NCBI GenBank assembly: GCA_902489745.1
Contig: CABUBB010000006.1
Location: forward strand, 58,094 to 122,093
DNA from: Metaruminococcus_A sp003150405
Lineage (GTDB): Bacteria > Bacillota > Clostridia > Oscillospirales > Ruminococcaceae
DNA length: 64,000 nucleotides
Direction of reading: 5' to 3'
The stretch's first letter is position 1; each line of letters begins with the position of its first letter. Under the pieces are notes generated by a model. The model did no database searches. It had not been told where the DNA came from and worked only from the letters and a program-made list of their open reading frames with translations. Shown piece after piece: positions 16,866 to 24,572 of this stretch. Both the position numbers and the translations under genes were made by a program.

Positions 16866-17732
16866 TTACCGGTGTTTGCCCAGGAAGAAAAGGGCAACCG
16901 TTCCCGCGCCAGAGTGGGTACCAATAACCGGGCCAATGTAATCAATCCAGATATTCTGAATACCAAAGCGCTTTTTCACTTCATCCGCCACAAACTGGGC
17001 ATCCTCCAGGCAATCGCCGTGGCTGATAAAGACAACATCGTTTTTCATCCCACCCATACAGGTTTCCATATTATCCACCAACGCCGTCAGAGACTGCTTG
17101 CGCCCGCGGATTTTCTGAATGGGGATTAACCGTCCTTCATCGTCAACATGCAGCACTGGCTTAACGCCGAGCATTGAACCGAACACCGCCGCCGTTTTGG
17201 ATACACGGCCGCCCCGGTGCAGATGGAACAGGTCATCCACTGTGAAATTGTGGCAGATATTGAGCTTATGGGCTTCCAGCCATTCAGCCGCTTCTTCCAG
17301 TGACTTCCCCTGCTTTTTAAGTTGCACCGCGTAATAAACGAACAGGCCCTCCCCCATTGACGCACATTTAGAGTCAATGGTTATAACCTTTGCATCGCCG
17401 TATTTGGCGTTGAGTTCCTCCGCCGCAATGACAGTGCTTTGGTAGCTTCCGCTGAGCGCGGAAGAAAATGCGATGTGCAGTACACTGACGCCGCTTTTCA
17501 AAAAACGCTCAAACACTTTCTCAGCCTGATCGGGATTGACCTGCGCCGTCTGCGGCATGGAACCGCCGCGAAGCCGGTCGTAAAACTCTTTCGGCGGAAG
17601 AAAATCGCCTTCCAAACCCGTATAGGTTTTTCCATCAACGGTATAAGCCATTGACATAACGGTCAGTTCATTTTCTTCTAAAAAGGCCTGCGGCATATCG
17701 CAGGTTGTATCGGTCGTAATGACATAACGCAT
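16866..17732 (-). CDS. DegV family fatty-acid-binding protein
   Basis: The 288-residue cytosolic protein shows the DegV signature: ITTDTTCDMPQAFLEEN at the N-terminus, TAQVNPDQAEKVFERFL, IAFSSALSGSYQST (lipid-binding Ser region) and HRGGRVSKTAAVFGSMLG. Family members bind a fatty acid, and some (FakB) present it to a fatty-acid kinase. The ATG at 17732 has GGGGA 8 bases upstream. It is cargo of the dpaA-intervening element, downstream of a lipase-like gene, so both cargo genes point to lipid handling. No fakA partner is seen nearby. Confidence 0.88.
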   Translation of the reverse strand: MRYVITTDTTCDMPQAFLEENELTVMSMAYTVDGKTYTGLEGDFLPPKEFYDRLRGGSMPQTAQVNPDQAEKVFERFLKSGVSVLHIAFSSALSGSYQSTVIAAEELNAKYGDAKVITIDSKCASMGEGLFVYYAVQLKKQGKSLEEAAEWLEAHKLNICHNFTVDDLFHLHRGGRVSKTAAVFGSMLGVKPVLHVDDEGRLIPIQKIRGRKQSLTALVDNMETCMGGMKNDVVFISHGDCLEDAQFVADEVKKRFGIQNIWIDYIGPVIGTHSGAGTVALFFLGKHR

Positions 17733-17809
17733 AAAATCGTTCCCCAATTCTTTGAATTTGCAATCATTGTACCATAAACCATACAGAAAGAATAGCGGTT
17801 ATATGAACT

Positions 17810-19126
17810 TTATTGAAATTTATCCGCATTTCCAAAGGCAGCCTCATAATAAATGGCACCCAGCAGCCAGCGCGGGAACATCAACGCTATGCTTTCCAGT
17901 TCCAGTGCTGAAAGCCGGCCAGCTCGGTAATCCGCTAATCGTTCACAGATGTAACGAAAAACCTCTGGCCGGCGCATCCGCCCAATGCGCTCAAATTTCT
18001 GTGCAGCAGTCAGGGCGGAGTCGGTAATGAGCCGGCGGATACGCCCTGGAAGCGGCGCCGTTTGCTCATATTTCTGCCTCAGCTGCCGATGGAAAGACTC
18101 ATAGGAATAAATTTCATCTGTTTCCAGCTGCAACGCCTCCGCCGCATACTCCGCAGAGCGCAGAAGAGCGCGTTTCAAATTGGGTTTCCCATCCGAATCC
18201 AAATATTTACCGAGCGCATGCCGGACATGAGCCATCACCGCCACATGGTCAAACAGCATGAGCCTACCATGATTTCCGGTAACATAGCACCGCATTCCGC
18301 GTACAAATTCTGCACTGTTATCCTGTATCATCCGCCGGACGGTACCACGCTCCAGGTGGTACTCTTCTCCTTCCAGCCGTTCAAATGCCTTCATAGCGTC
18401 CAGATAACCCCAGAGGATGTTCTTTCTGGTCTGGGCGGGATCAAAAACAAGGATAGGGCCAAGGGCGCTGCGCCGCTTGCGGCCGATGCGGGTGATCCGC
18501 ACCTCCCGGTTGCGCACCGGTTTGACGAGGTTGATATCCTGCAGTTCAACCGCAATGATTTCTTCCGCCCCCATATCAACTGCAAGATTAATGGGGACGT
18601 TGTCAAAATAGCCGCCGTCCACATAGCGCCCATCATCAATTTTGCGAACTTGAAAAGCAGGGAAACAAGCCGCCGAAGCCATGAGGTAATCGCAGAGTTT
18701 TTCCGGCGGGATGTCTGCCTTTTTGAGCAGAACCGGACGAAAGCTCGGGTATTCCACCGTGACCAGTCCAAAATCAACCGGAGAAGCGTAGAACCGCTCC
18801 AGATCAATGACCTTTTTCAAGGTCTCTTCCAACGGTGCAACATCGGCGCCGCCGCGGAACACACTCTGTCTCAAAAAGGAAAAGACCTGCCCCGGGGCAA
18901 AAAAATTTTCCGGCGCTTCCGCCATCACCTGTTCCGGCGTGAGCTCCAGCCACATGTGTTCGGCTTTGTTGTAGTCGCCCTGTACCATCATCAAGCCGTT
19001 GAGGGAGCCAACCGAAGTCCCCGTAACAATTTGATAATCAAGCCCCAGCTCATTCATTGCCTTCCAAACGCCAACCTCGTATCCTCCGCGCGAACCACCG
19101 CCCGAAAGCACCACTGCACGCTTCAT
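17810..19126 (-). CDS. Patatin-like phospholipase
   Basis: The 438-residue protein starts MKRAVVLSGGGSRGGYEVGV, with the oxyanion loop GGGSRGG. The nucleophile elbow is GTSVG (Ser about residue 41), and the catalytic Asp lies in DGGYFDN. These make the Ser-Asp dyad of the patatin/RssA acyl hydrolases. The C-terminal half is specific and helical. There is no signal peptide, so it acts inside the cell. The start has GAGGTG/GGAG upstream. A sigma-A-like promoter lies at 19165..19193, so it may be expressed independently of the recombinase. It is cargo of the dpaA-intervening element. Confidence 0.9.
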   Translation of the reverse strand: MKRAVVLSGGGSRGGYEVGVWKAMNELGLDYQIVTGTSVGSLNGLMMVQGDYNKAEHMWLELTPEQVMAEAPENFFAPGQVFSFLRQSVFRGGADVAPLEETLKKVIDLERFYASPVDFGLVTVEYPSFRPVLLKKADIPPEKLCDYLMASAACFPAFQVRKIDDGRYVDGGYFDNVPINLAVDMGAEEIIAVELQDINLVKPVRNREVRITRIGRKRRSALGPILVFDPAQTRKNILWGYLDAMKAFERLEGEEYHLERGTVRRMIQDNSAEFVRGMRCYVTGNHGRLMLFDHVAVMAHVRHALGKYLDSDGKPNLKRALLRSAEYAAEALQLETDEIYSYESFHRQLRQKYEQTAPLPGRIRRLITDSALTAAQKFERIGRMRRPEVFRYICERLADYRAGRLSALELESIALMFPRWLLGAIYYEAAFGNADKFQ

Positions 19127-19164
19127 CTCCGCACCTCTTTTCCTCAAAAAAACATCTCTTTTAT

Positions 19165-19193
19165 ATTGTACTAGAAAGCGGGCGGAAATTCAA
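19165..19193 (-). promoter_or_regulatory. Putative promoter of the patatin-like gene
   Basis: On the minus strand, TTGAAT, a 17-base spacer and TACAAT, about 39 bases before the start codon. The spacer is one arm of the palindrome at 19171..19210. Confidence 0.6.
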
Positions 19194-19210
19194 ATCCGCC
19201 CGCTTTCTAG
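19171..19210. repeat. 40-bp perfect palindrome over recombinase stop and patatin promoter
   Basis: The 16-base arm ctagaaagcgggcgga is perfectly repeated inverted after an 8-base loop. The loop contains the recombinase stop codon, and the arm also forms the spacer of the patatin promoter. No T-run follows on the minus strand, so it is not a classic terminator. It may attenuate, bind a regulator or separate the two transcription units. Confidence 0.85.
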
Positions 19211-20413
19211 CCTACCCGTTAAAAACAGCTTTAATTCCTTGTTTTTCCCCACAAGAACTTTCCGGAACAACTCTCCCGGTAGTTCCTTCCATCGATCCTG
19301 TATCCACGAAGAAGGCAATTTAAGGGCATGATTTTGCATTTCCTCCACAAGCCAGGCCGCCAATACCGCTTCCAGCTTTGGTTCACTGCAACAGTGGGAG
19401 GTGCATTCCCGCCCGCCGGAGTGTTTCCAGCGAGAACAGACAGCATAGCTGTAACTGCCGCGCCGGACAAAATCCATCCGCGCGCCGCAATCCCCGCAGA
19501 ACAAAAGGCCGGACAAAACATGTTCCGCGCCGGAGGAATGTCTGGAACGGCGGGCGGCTATCCCCTGCGCCTCATCAAAAACCCGGCGCGGTACAATAGC
19601 CTCATGGGTATCCGGCACGGTAATCCATTCCCGGCGCGGAAGCATCCGCCGCTGTTTGATTTTATAGTTCACCTTGCGGGTCCGGTTTTGGGTGACGTTT
19701 CCCATATAGGTTGGATTTGTCAGGATTCGTTTGACGGTTGTATCGTTCCAGCCGCGGCCAGAGGCAGGCGGTGGAATTCCATTTGCATCCAGCCGACGTG
19801 CAATCCCTATGTAGGACTCCCCCTCCAAAAACCAACGGTAAATCTGACGCACCACAGCTGCCTGTTCCGGTCGGATTTCCAGGCGGTTCTTTTCATTGAC
19901 CGCCTTTTGGTAGCCGTACGGCGGCGTCGCGCCAACAAACTCCCCGTTTTTCTTTTTGGATTGAAGCGCCGAAACAACCTTTTTGGAAATATCCTTTGCA
20001 TAAAGATCGTTAAAAGCGGCGCGAAACAGTCCCATATCGTTGCCCGCAGTATCCGCTTCGGTGTCAATGGAGTCGTTGACCGCAATAAACCGCACACGAT
20101 GGGCGGGAAAATACCGTTCAAAATAGTAGCCGGTATCAATATGATCCCGCCCCAGCCGTGACAGATCCTTGACCAACACTGTTCGTATGACTCCCCGCTC
20201 GATGTCTGCAATCATACGGCGGAACGCCGGGCGGTCAAAATTGGTGCCGGTGAAGCCGTCGTCGGCATAAATATCATATACCGCCATACCTTGCTCCTCC
20301 GCGTAACGCAGCAGGAACGCCCGCTGGTTGCCAATGCTCTGGGATTCACCGCCCTGGTCGCCATCCTCCCGCGACAGGCGCAGGTACAGCGCCGTATTCC
20401 CTTTGCCGTTCAC
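19190..20413 (-). CDS. Serine site-specific recombinase of the dpaA-intervening element
   Basis: The 407-residue protein has a resolvase catalytic domain with the nucleophile Ser14 (LYLRLSREDGD) and the supporting arginines in LVKDLSRLGRDHID. A recombinase domain follows (PYGYQKAV…, residues about 165-280), then a zinc ribbon with Cys306, Cys309, Cys326 and Cys337. The C-terminal part after the zinc ribbon is only about 60 residues, shorter than in phage integrases (450-600 in total). The GTG start has AAAGGAGG about 10 bases upstream. It reads in the same direction as dpaA and has no terminator from the dpaA start onward. It is the obvious candidate for excising the element. Confidence 0.92.
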   Translation of the reverse strand: MNGKGNTALYLRLSREDGDQGGESQSIGNQRAFLLRYAEEQGMAVYDIYADDGFTGTNFDRPAFRRMIADIERGVIRTVLVKDLSRLGRDHIDTGYYFERYFPAHRVRFIAVNDSIDTEADTAGNDMGLFRAAFNDLYAKDISKKVVSALQSKKKNGEFVGATPPYGYQKAVNEKNRLEIRPEQAAVVRQIYRWFLEGESYIGIARRLDANGIPPPASGRGWNDTTVKRILTNPTYMGNVTQNRTRKVNYKIKQRRMLPRREWITVPDTHEAIVPRRVFDEAQGIAARRSRHSSGAEHVLSGLLFCGDCGARMDFVRRGSYSYAVCSRWKHSGGRECTSHCCSEPKLEAVLAAWLVEEMQNHALKLPSSWIQDRWKELPGELFRKVLVGKNKELKLFLTGRLESGRI

Positions 20414-20522
20414 CGTCCGGTTCCTCCTTTGTCTCCTGCATCAACAGGCGTTTCACAATCTCCTTTAGAGAAGGACCTGTTTCATCCGGAATTACTTGTG
20501 TAATTTGGGGCTCGGCCCGCAT
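20346..20522 (-). CDS. Small ORF before the recombinase (58 residues)
   Basis: It begins at an ATG at 20522 (MRAEPQITQVIP) with GGGGGGAG 5 bases upstream, and overlaps the recombinase start by 68 bases in another frame. The product is charged and probably partly helical (SLKEIVKRLLMQETKEEP), with a basic tail. I do not recognise a family. Position and size fit an accessory or directionality factor, or a coupling peptide for recombinase translation. This is inference. Confidence 0.5.
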   Translation of the reverse strand: MRAEPQITQVIPDETGPSLKEIVKRLLMQETKEEPDGERQREYGAVPAPVAGGWRPGR

Positions 20523-20567
20523 TTGCACTCCCCCCTCTCCATTTCATGGATATGCAGCGCAGTATGG

Positions 20568-20612
20568 TTTTATCCCCGCAGCCAGACCCGCCCGGTTTGG
20601 AGGCAAGATCCA
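20568..20612 (-). other. Attachment site, dpaA 5' side of the element
   Basis: On the minus strand, dpaA sequence TCCAAACCGGGC is followed by the core GGG (20587..20589), then TCTG and the element arm GCTGCGGGGATAAA. The core is in the same codon phase as the GGG at 16763..16765. Confidence 0.8.
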
Positions 20613-21327
20613 AAATCAGGCAATGATCCCGGAGCTTTGATAAAACGGCGTAGTCAAACAGCTTAACAGGCACCGTATTGATGATGTAATCAAATTCACC
20701 GGCATATTCAGACATTTGGCTGATATGTATTCCGCAGCCGCCATAAATTTTAGCCCATGCCAAATCGGAATACTTGCGCGCTGCTACGGTTACGTCCGCT
20801 CCCAGCACTGTTAAATATTTAATCAAAACCTTTGAAATTCTTCCGAAGCCAGTCAGTAGGCATTTTGTGCCAAATAGTGTCGTAGGAAGTTCCTGCATCA
20901 GAAGCTCCAGAGCTCCTTCAGCAGTCGGTACCGCGTTAAGCACCGCCATCTCTTCCCGCTCCAGGTAATCGGCTGCTTCCAGGCCGCGATCTTTGCAGGC
21001 GGCATAAAAACCGGACTCGATTTTTCCGCCGAAAATCATGGTGCGCCGTCCCGCCAGAGCAAGAACGTCATCCAGCAGCAGCTCACGGTGGGACAACGGC
21101 GTATTGACGGTAAACCCGTCGTTTGTCACAGGAAGCGGCAGGATAATGCAGTCTAGCGGCTCGCCAACCTCTGCCGGCGATTCGACTGGAATCAGGTGTT
21201 TGTCGAGTTCAAATGCCTTGTCAAAGCAGGTGATATACACCTTATTTCCCTGCCGGGCAAGCGCCTTTGCCAGATAAAGCTGGCGCAGGTCTCCCCCAGC
21301 AACCAGGTATGTTTTATCTATCTTCAT
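20587..21327 (-). CDS. dpaA: dpaA, 5' part (dipicolinate synthase A, residues 1-247)
   Basis: It starts MKIDKTYLVAGGDLRQLYLA, the N-terminal domain of DpaA. The NAD(P)-binding segment LLTGFGRISKVLIKYLTVLGA follows, and it runs to LDLASKPGG at the core. In the present arrangement the frame continues into the element for 35 residues and stops at 20482. In normal DpaA, SKPGG is followed by VDFE. The ATG has GGGGG about 10 bases upstream. The gene lies downstream of gpr-spoIIP and a small membrane-protein gene, and a sigma-K-like promoter precedes it. The intact enzyme makes dipicolinate with DpaB. Confidence 0.92.
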
Positions 21328-21355
21328 GGAACGACCCCCATAGGAATTTCTTTTA

Positions 21356-21384
21356 TATCCTATGAGGGCCATTCCCATTCGGTT
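21356..21384 (-). promoter_or_regulatory. Putative sigma-K promoter of dpaA
   Basis: On the minus strand, AACC, a 16-base spacer and CATAGGATA, which fits the sigma-K consensus (mAC, 16 bases, CATAnnnTA). It lies 28 bases upstream of the dpaA start. spoVF of B. subtilis is also a sigma-K gene. The -10 lies within a small palindrome cataggaa…tcctatg (21339..21364). Confidence 0.7.
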
Positions 21385-21399
21385 CCTATTAATTTGTGG

Positions 21400-21906
21400 T
21401 TATTGCGGCAGCGTGTCCACCCAATTCCAAAAAGCAAAAACCAACTGGTGGAAACTGCCTGCCGCGAGCAAATCGGAGCGGAGATTCCCTGGAAGCCAAG
21501 AGGAACAAGACGCGGCAAATCTGACAATCCGTTCCGCTATTTCCGCTGGAAGGAACACTGTATCATTCATCCATGTAAATTGGACACTGTTTTCATTTTT
21601 GTCCACCGAGACGACGGCATCCTTGCCATACAGTACCGACGCTGTGTTGTAAACCGCCGCAGACGCGCCGCCGAAAAATGCAATAATGAAAAGCGTGATG
21701 CAAAAGGAGAGCACTCCGCTGCGGAGTGCATCCTTTGAGATACGCAGGACTGTTGTTTGGCTTGTGGCCTTCCGCTGCCGCAGTGCTGTACGGACTTCCG
21801 GCAGCGGTTTTGTAGGAGAATCTGATATATACAGCAGGTGCATGGCGCGCCCAAGGAGCGCTGTTTTTTGTTTTTGGGCACCATGAACATTTGTCTTTTT
21901 CAACAT
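21400..21906 (-). CDS. Small single-pass membrane protein in the sporulation block
   Basis: A 168-residue protein with a basic N-terminal region (about residues 1-70). One hydrophobic helix follows (FCITLFIIAFFGGASAAVY), then a C-terminal part that would lie outside or in the intermembrane space of the forespore. I do not recognise the family. The ATG at 21906 has AAAGGA about 12 bases upstream. It lies 19 bases after the spoIIP stop and just before the dpaA promoter, so it is probably cotranscribed with spoIIP. A role in sporulation is inferred from position only. Confidence 0.65.
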   Translation of the reverse strand: MLKKTNVHGAQKQKTALLGRAMHLLYISDSPTKPLPEVRTALRQRKATSQTTVLRISKDALRSGVLSFCITLFIIAFFGGASAAVYNTASVLYGKDAVVSVDKNENSVQFTWMNDTVFLPAEIAERIVRFAASCSSWLPGNLRSDLLAAGSFHQLVFAFWNWVDTLPQ

Positions 21907-21925
21907 CCTGTGGGGTTCCTTTCGA

Positions 21926-23086
21926 TTAAGATTGCAGGCTGATGAGCAGTTTTGCCAGAGATTTTCCAACCAACTCCCCGGAATAGATCACCTCTTCCAT
22001 ACTGTTAGCGTGGCCGCCCATTTCCAGCAGGATGGATCCCGTGGTAAGATGCTGGTTGTATTTTCGGTAGTCAAAGAGAAGCGGACGGGCAAATCCGGGG
22101 TAATCAGTTTCCATCTGGGTTTGGAGGGCGGATGCAAATTTCAGGTTCTGAAAGTAGTTGGGATACCCCATAGTACCGTCATCGCAGCCCGAAATGATCA
22201 TAACCTGTGCCGCATTTTTGCCATTGACATTGGCGACCGGCGCAATACGGGTACCGTCCTGCTGCTCAATGGCGTCCCGATGAACATCCAGCACCACTTT
22301 GATAGAGGGATACTGATTCAAGTAGTTCTGCACTGTGACCGCCGAACGGTCGTAACACCCAGGAAAGGTTGGGTAATCGTGCAGCGTTTCATCATGAATG
22401 ACGCCGATTCCAGCCGCCTTGAGCTGTTTTTCAATTTCATCTCCAATGCGGCAGACATTGTACTCCGGGTCGGTAGTACGGGAGTTAAAGTTTTTATCAA
22501 ACCAGTCGAGCGTTTGACGCTCATAGCTTTCAGTCGTATGGGTATGCATAATCAGCACCTGCGGCGCGTCGGTCTTTTCAATTTTGAAGGCCGGGCCTTG
22601 GGCAATCTGTTGGTTAATTTCCTCTACGCTGTGGCTAGTGAGGTTTTTAATCCAGGCGCCGCCGCCAATTTGGAATTGGGTCGAGCTTGCCGCTCCTGCA
22701 TAGGTACGGCGGATGATGTCTCCGGCATCAGCCGGACGTTCTGGTACCGGTTCACTTTCGGAGGAAGCTGGTTCAGAGGAAGTCGACGCGTCGGCAGAAG
22801 CATCGTCGGCTCCGTCGCCGTCCACTGCTGCAGAATCCGTCGGCAGGTCGGAGGCGGAACTGTCCTCCGGCACAGATGCTTCAGGGGATGCAAGCTCCTT
22901 TTGCAGCAGCTCTTTGCCGCCTTCCGGCAGGGTGACCCCAGCCGACCATACAGCAAGCTGGCAGGCAGCGGCGTTGAGGGTGGGGAGGAAATCCACAATG
23001 CCGCGGTATAAAAATGGACTAAGCAGGACAAGGGTTAAGATGGTAAAAACACGTCTGGCAATCCGTTTGGTTTTTTGATGGTTCAT
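21926..23086 (-). CDS. spoIIP: Stage II sporulation protein P
   Basis: This 386-residue membrane-anchored amidase/endopeptidase degrades septal peptidoglycan during engulfment, with SpoIID and SpoIIM. A membrane segment is at about residues 14-32 (FTILTLVLLSPFLYRGIVDF), followed by an acidic Ser/Ala/Glu linker. The catalytic domain has QVLIMHTHTTESYE (first zinc His), YPSIKVVLDVHRDAI (second His) and SILLEMGGHANSMEE (catalytic Glu). GGAGTG lies upstream of the ATG. The order gpr-spoIIP is common in Bacillota. Confidence 0.95.
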   Translation of the reverse strand: MNHQKTKRIARRVFTILTLVLLSPFLYRGIVDFLPTLNAAACQLAVWSAGVTLPEGGKELLQKELASPEASVPEDSSASDLPTDSAAVDGDGADDASADASTSSEPASSESEPVPERPADAGDIIRRTYAGAASSTQFQIGGGAWIKNLTSHSVEEINQQIAQGPAFKIEKTDAPQVLIMHTHTTESYERQTLDWFDKNFNSRTTDPEYNVCRIGDEIEKQLKAAGIGVIHDETLHDYPTFPGCYDRSAVTVQNYLNQYPSIKVVLDVHRDAIEQQDGTRIAPVANVNGKNAAQVMIISGCDDGTMGYPNYFQNLKFASALQTQMETDYPGFARPLLFDYRKYNQHLTTGSILLEMGGHANSMEEVIYSGELVGKSLAKLLISLQS

Positions 23087-23183
23087 ATTTTATACACTCC
23101 GTTCCTTAACAGGGATGAGGTAACTGCACGCAATTTACCCGTTCTCCATTATATGTCTGCCAAAACGGATTCATGAACCCAAT

Positions 23184-24056
23184 TCACTCGGTCAGTCCTA
23201 ATATATCCTCGACGGTCAAAGCTGGCTGGAGCGCCTTATTGATGGCAAGCGCAAGCATGGAGGACGCCTTATCAATGATGACGTCGATTTCACGGGGAGT
23301 TACCATACAGCCGGAGAGCTCCTCCGGTTCAGGTGTCTGGCCAGTCGGCGCGCGGACAACGACCGAGGCGGCGTCGACGACGGTGGGAATACCGAGCGCA
23401 ACCACCGGAATACCAAGTGTTTCCCGGTTGAGCGCCTTGCGCTTGTTCTGAACACCGGAACCGGGCGATATCCCGGTATTGGTAAGCTGAACCGTCGTAC
23501 CCAGCCGCCGCACGCTGCCGGACGCAAGGGCATCCACCGCGACAACAGCCGATGGAGCGATCCGATCACAGACCGAACGGATGAATTCCGCTGTTTCAAT
23601 ACCAGTCTGGCCAAGCACGCCGGGGGATATCACCGCGACCGGGCGCAGAGCTGGCAGACCGCTGATTTGATGTTCGCCTCCTGCCACATGCCGGGTTGCC
23701 AAAATACCGGCCGCCGTTTTGGGGCCGATGGCGTCCGGGGTAATCTGCTCGTTTCCAAGTCCTGCAATAAGGATAAGCCCTTCCTGCGGAAGCAGCTTGC
23801 CAAGTTCCTCCGACACCACGGAAAGCTCGCCTTCAAAATTGGTGCTGACTGATTGAAACGGAGTACAATCTATGGTAATATAGCTTCCAATGGGTTTTTG
23901 CAGCTTTTGGGCTGTGGATTCATCCTGCACCACAACTTCGGTCACGGTGACACCTTCTTTTTCATATTGACGCTGGCGCACCCCTGGCGAACCGCTCTTT
24001 TCTTTGAGTTGTTCTACACTTTCCACCGCCAAATCGGTGCGGATTTGCTGTTTCAT
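23184..24056 (-). CDS. gpr: Germination protease GPR
   Basis: The 290-residue protease cleaves small acid-soluble spore proteins during germination. The N-terminus RTDLAVESVEQ includes the propeptide. The core shows LIAGLGNEQITPDAIGPKTA, ISPGVLGQTGIETAE and AVDALASGSV, all typical of peptidase family A25. GGGAGG is upstream of the start. It is made in the forespore, usually from sigma-F/G promoters; I could not fix such a promoter here. It is followed by spoIIP on the same strand after 97 bases. Confidence 0.95.
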   Translation of the reverse strand: MKQQIRTDLAVESVEQLKEKSGSPGVRQRQYEKEGVTVTEVVVQDESTAQKLQKPIGSYITIDCTPFQSVSTNFEGELSVVSEELGKLLPQEGLILIAGLGNEQITPDAIGPKTAAGILATRHVAGGEHQISGLPALRPVAVISPGVLGQTGIETAEFIRSVCDRIAPSAVVAVDALASGSVRRLGTTVQLTNTGISPGSGVQNKRKALNRETLGIPVVALGIPTVVDAASVVVRAPTGQTPEPEELSGCMVTPREIDVIIDKASSMLALAINKALQPALTVEDILGLTE

Positions 24057-24109
24057 TCTGCATCCTCCCTTGTTTCGCCTGCTTTTTTCGGATTTGTGCG
24101 GAAAACATC

Positions 24110-24138
24110 TTGCATTTTATTTGGAATTATAGTATCAT
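24110..24138 (+). promoter_or_regulatory. Putative sigma-A promoter of rpsT
   Basis: TTGCAT, a 17-base spacer and TATCAT, about 120 bases before the rpsT start codon. The resulting leader is long, as often seen for autoregulated rpsT. Confidence 0.5.
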
Positions 24139-24261
24139 AGTAAATGCTGTCACAGCGCCGTTTGTGTCTTAAGGCGAAACCGCCTTGACGGCCTGTGTTC
24201 CATATTTTCTAAGCATATTGTACGCAAAAGCAATTTGCTTATGTGGAGGAGGTGCAAAAAG

Positions 24262-24519
24262 ATGCCGAACATTAAATCTGCGAAAAAAAGAGTGAAGGTC
24301 ATTAAAGCCAAAACCCTGAGAAACAAAGCAGTAAAGTCGAACCTCAAAACTGTTTTGAAGAAAGCTGATGTTGCTGCTGCGGGTAACTCCGCTGACAAAG
24401 AAGCTGCAATCCGCCTTGCCATCAAAAAGGTTGATCAGGCTTGTGCAAAAGGCTTGCTTCATAAAAATACCGCATCCAGAAAGAAATCTCAGCTTGCACG
24501 CAAATTGAAAAACGCATAA
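24262..24519 (+). CDS. rpsT: 30S ribosomal protein S20
   Basis: An 85-residue, very basic, helical protein starting MPNIKSAKKRVKVIKAK, the standard S20 N-terminus. It ends with NTASRKKSQLARKLKNA. S20 binds 16S rRNA early in 30S assembly. GGAGGAGG lies about 10 bases upstream of the ATG at 24262. It is divergent from gpr, a frequent arrangement in Clostridia, and has its own terminator. Confidence 0.97.
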   Translation: MPNIKSAKKRVKVIKAKTLRNKAVKSNLKTVLKKADVAAAGNSADKEAAIRLAIKKVDQACAKGLLHKNTASRKKSQLARKLKNA

Positions 24520-24572
24520 GGATGCAGTTGTTACCGGTTCGCCACCTCTCAGAGCCGTTTAACAAAACAAGT

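Larger units (their letters stand above)
16766..20589 (-). mobile_element. dpaA-intervening element with serine recombinase (3,824 bp)
   Basis: The element separates codon 247 of dpaA from the codons that follow. It holds, in minus-strand order, a small ORF, a serine recombinase, a patatin-like phospholipase and a DegV-family protein. Precise deletion between the two GGG codons (20587..20589 and 16763..16765) restores dpaA. The joined element ends would form a symmetric attP with a GG central dinucleotide. It has no phage structural, replication or conjugation genes. By analogy with skin (sigK), SPbeta (spsM) and gin (gerE), it is inferred to be excised in the mother cell. Whether this excision happens is not shown by the sequence. 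Confidence 0.85.

Noticed and set aside
16766..16966. A longer open frame that includes the dpaA 3' part with an upstream Met in the element
   Set aside because: The part before 16766 runs through the DegV terminator and the element end, has no binding site and no protein-like composition. Only the part from the GGG codon on resembles DpaA.
20482..20586. Continuation of dpaA' for 35 residues into the element
   Set aside because: These residues (SGCGDKTILRC…) come from the element arm and do not resemble DpaA. They are a by-product of the insertion, not a real C-terminus.
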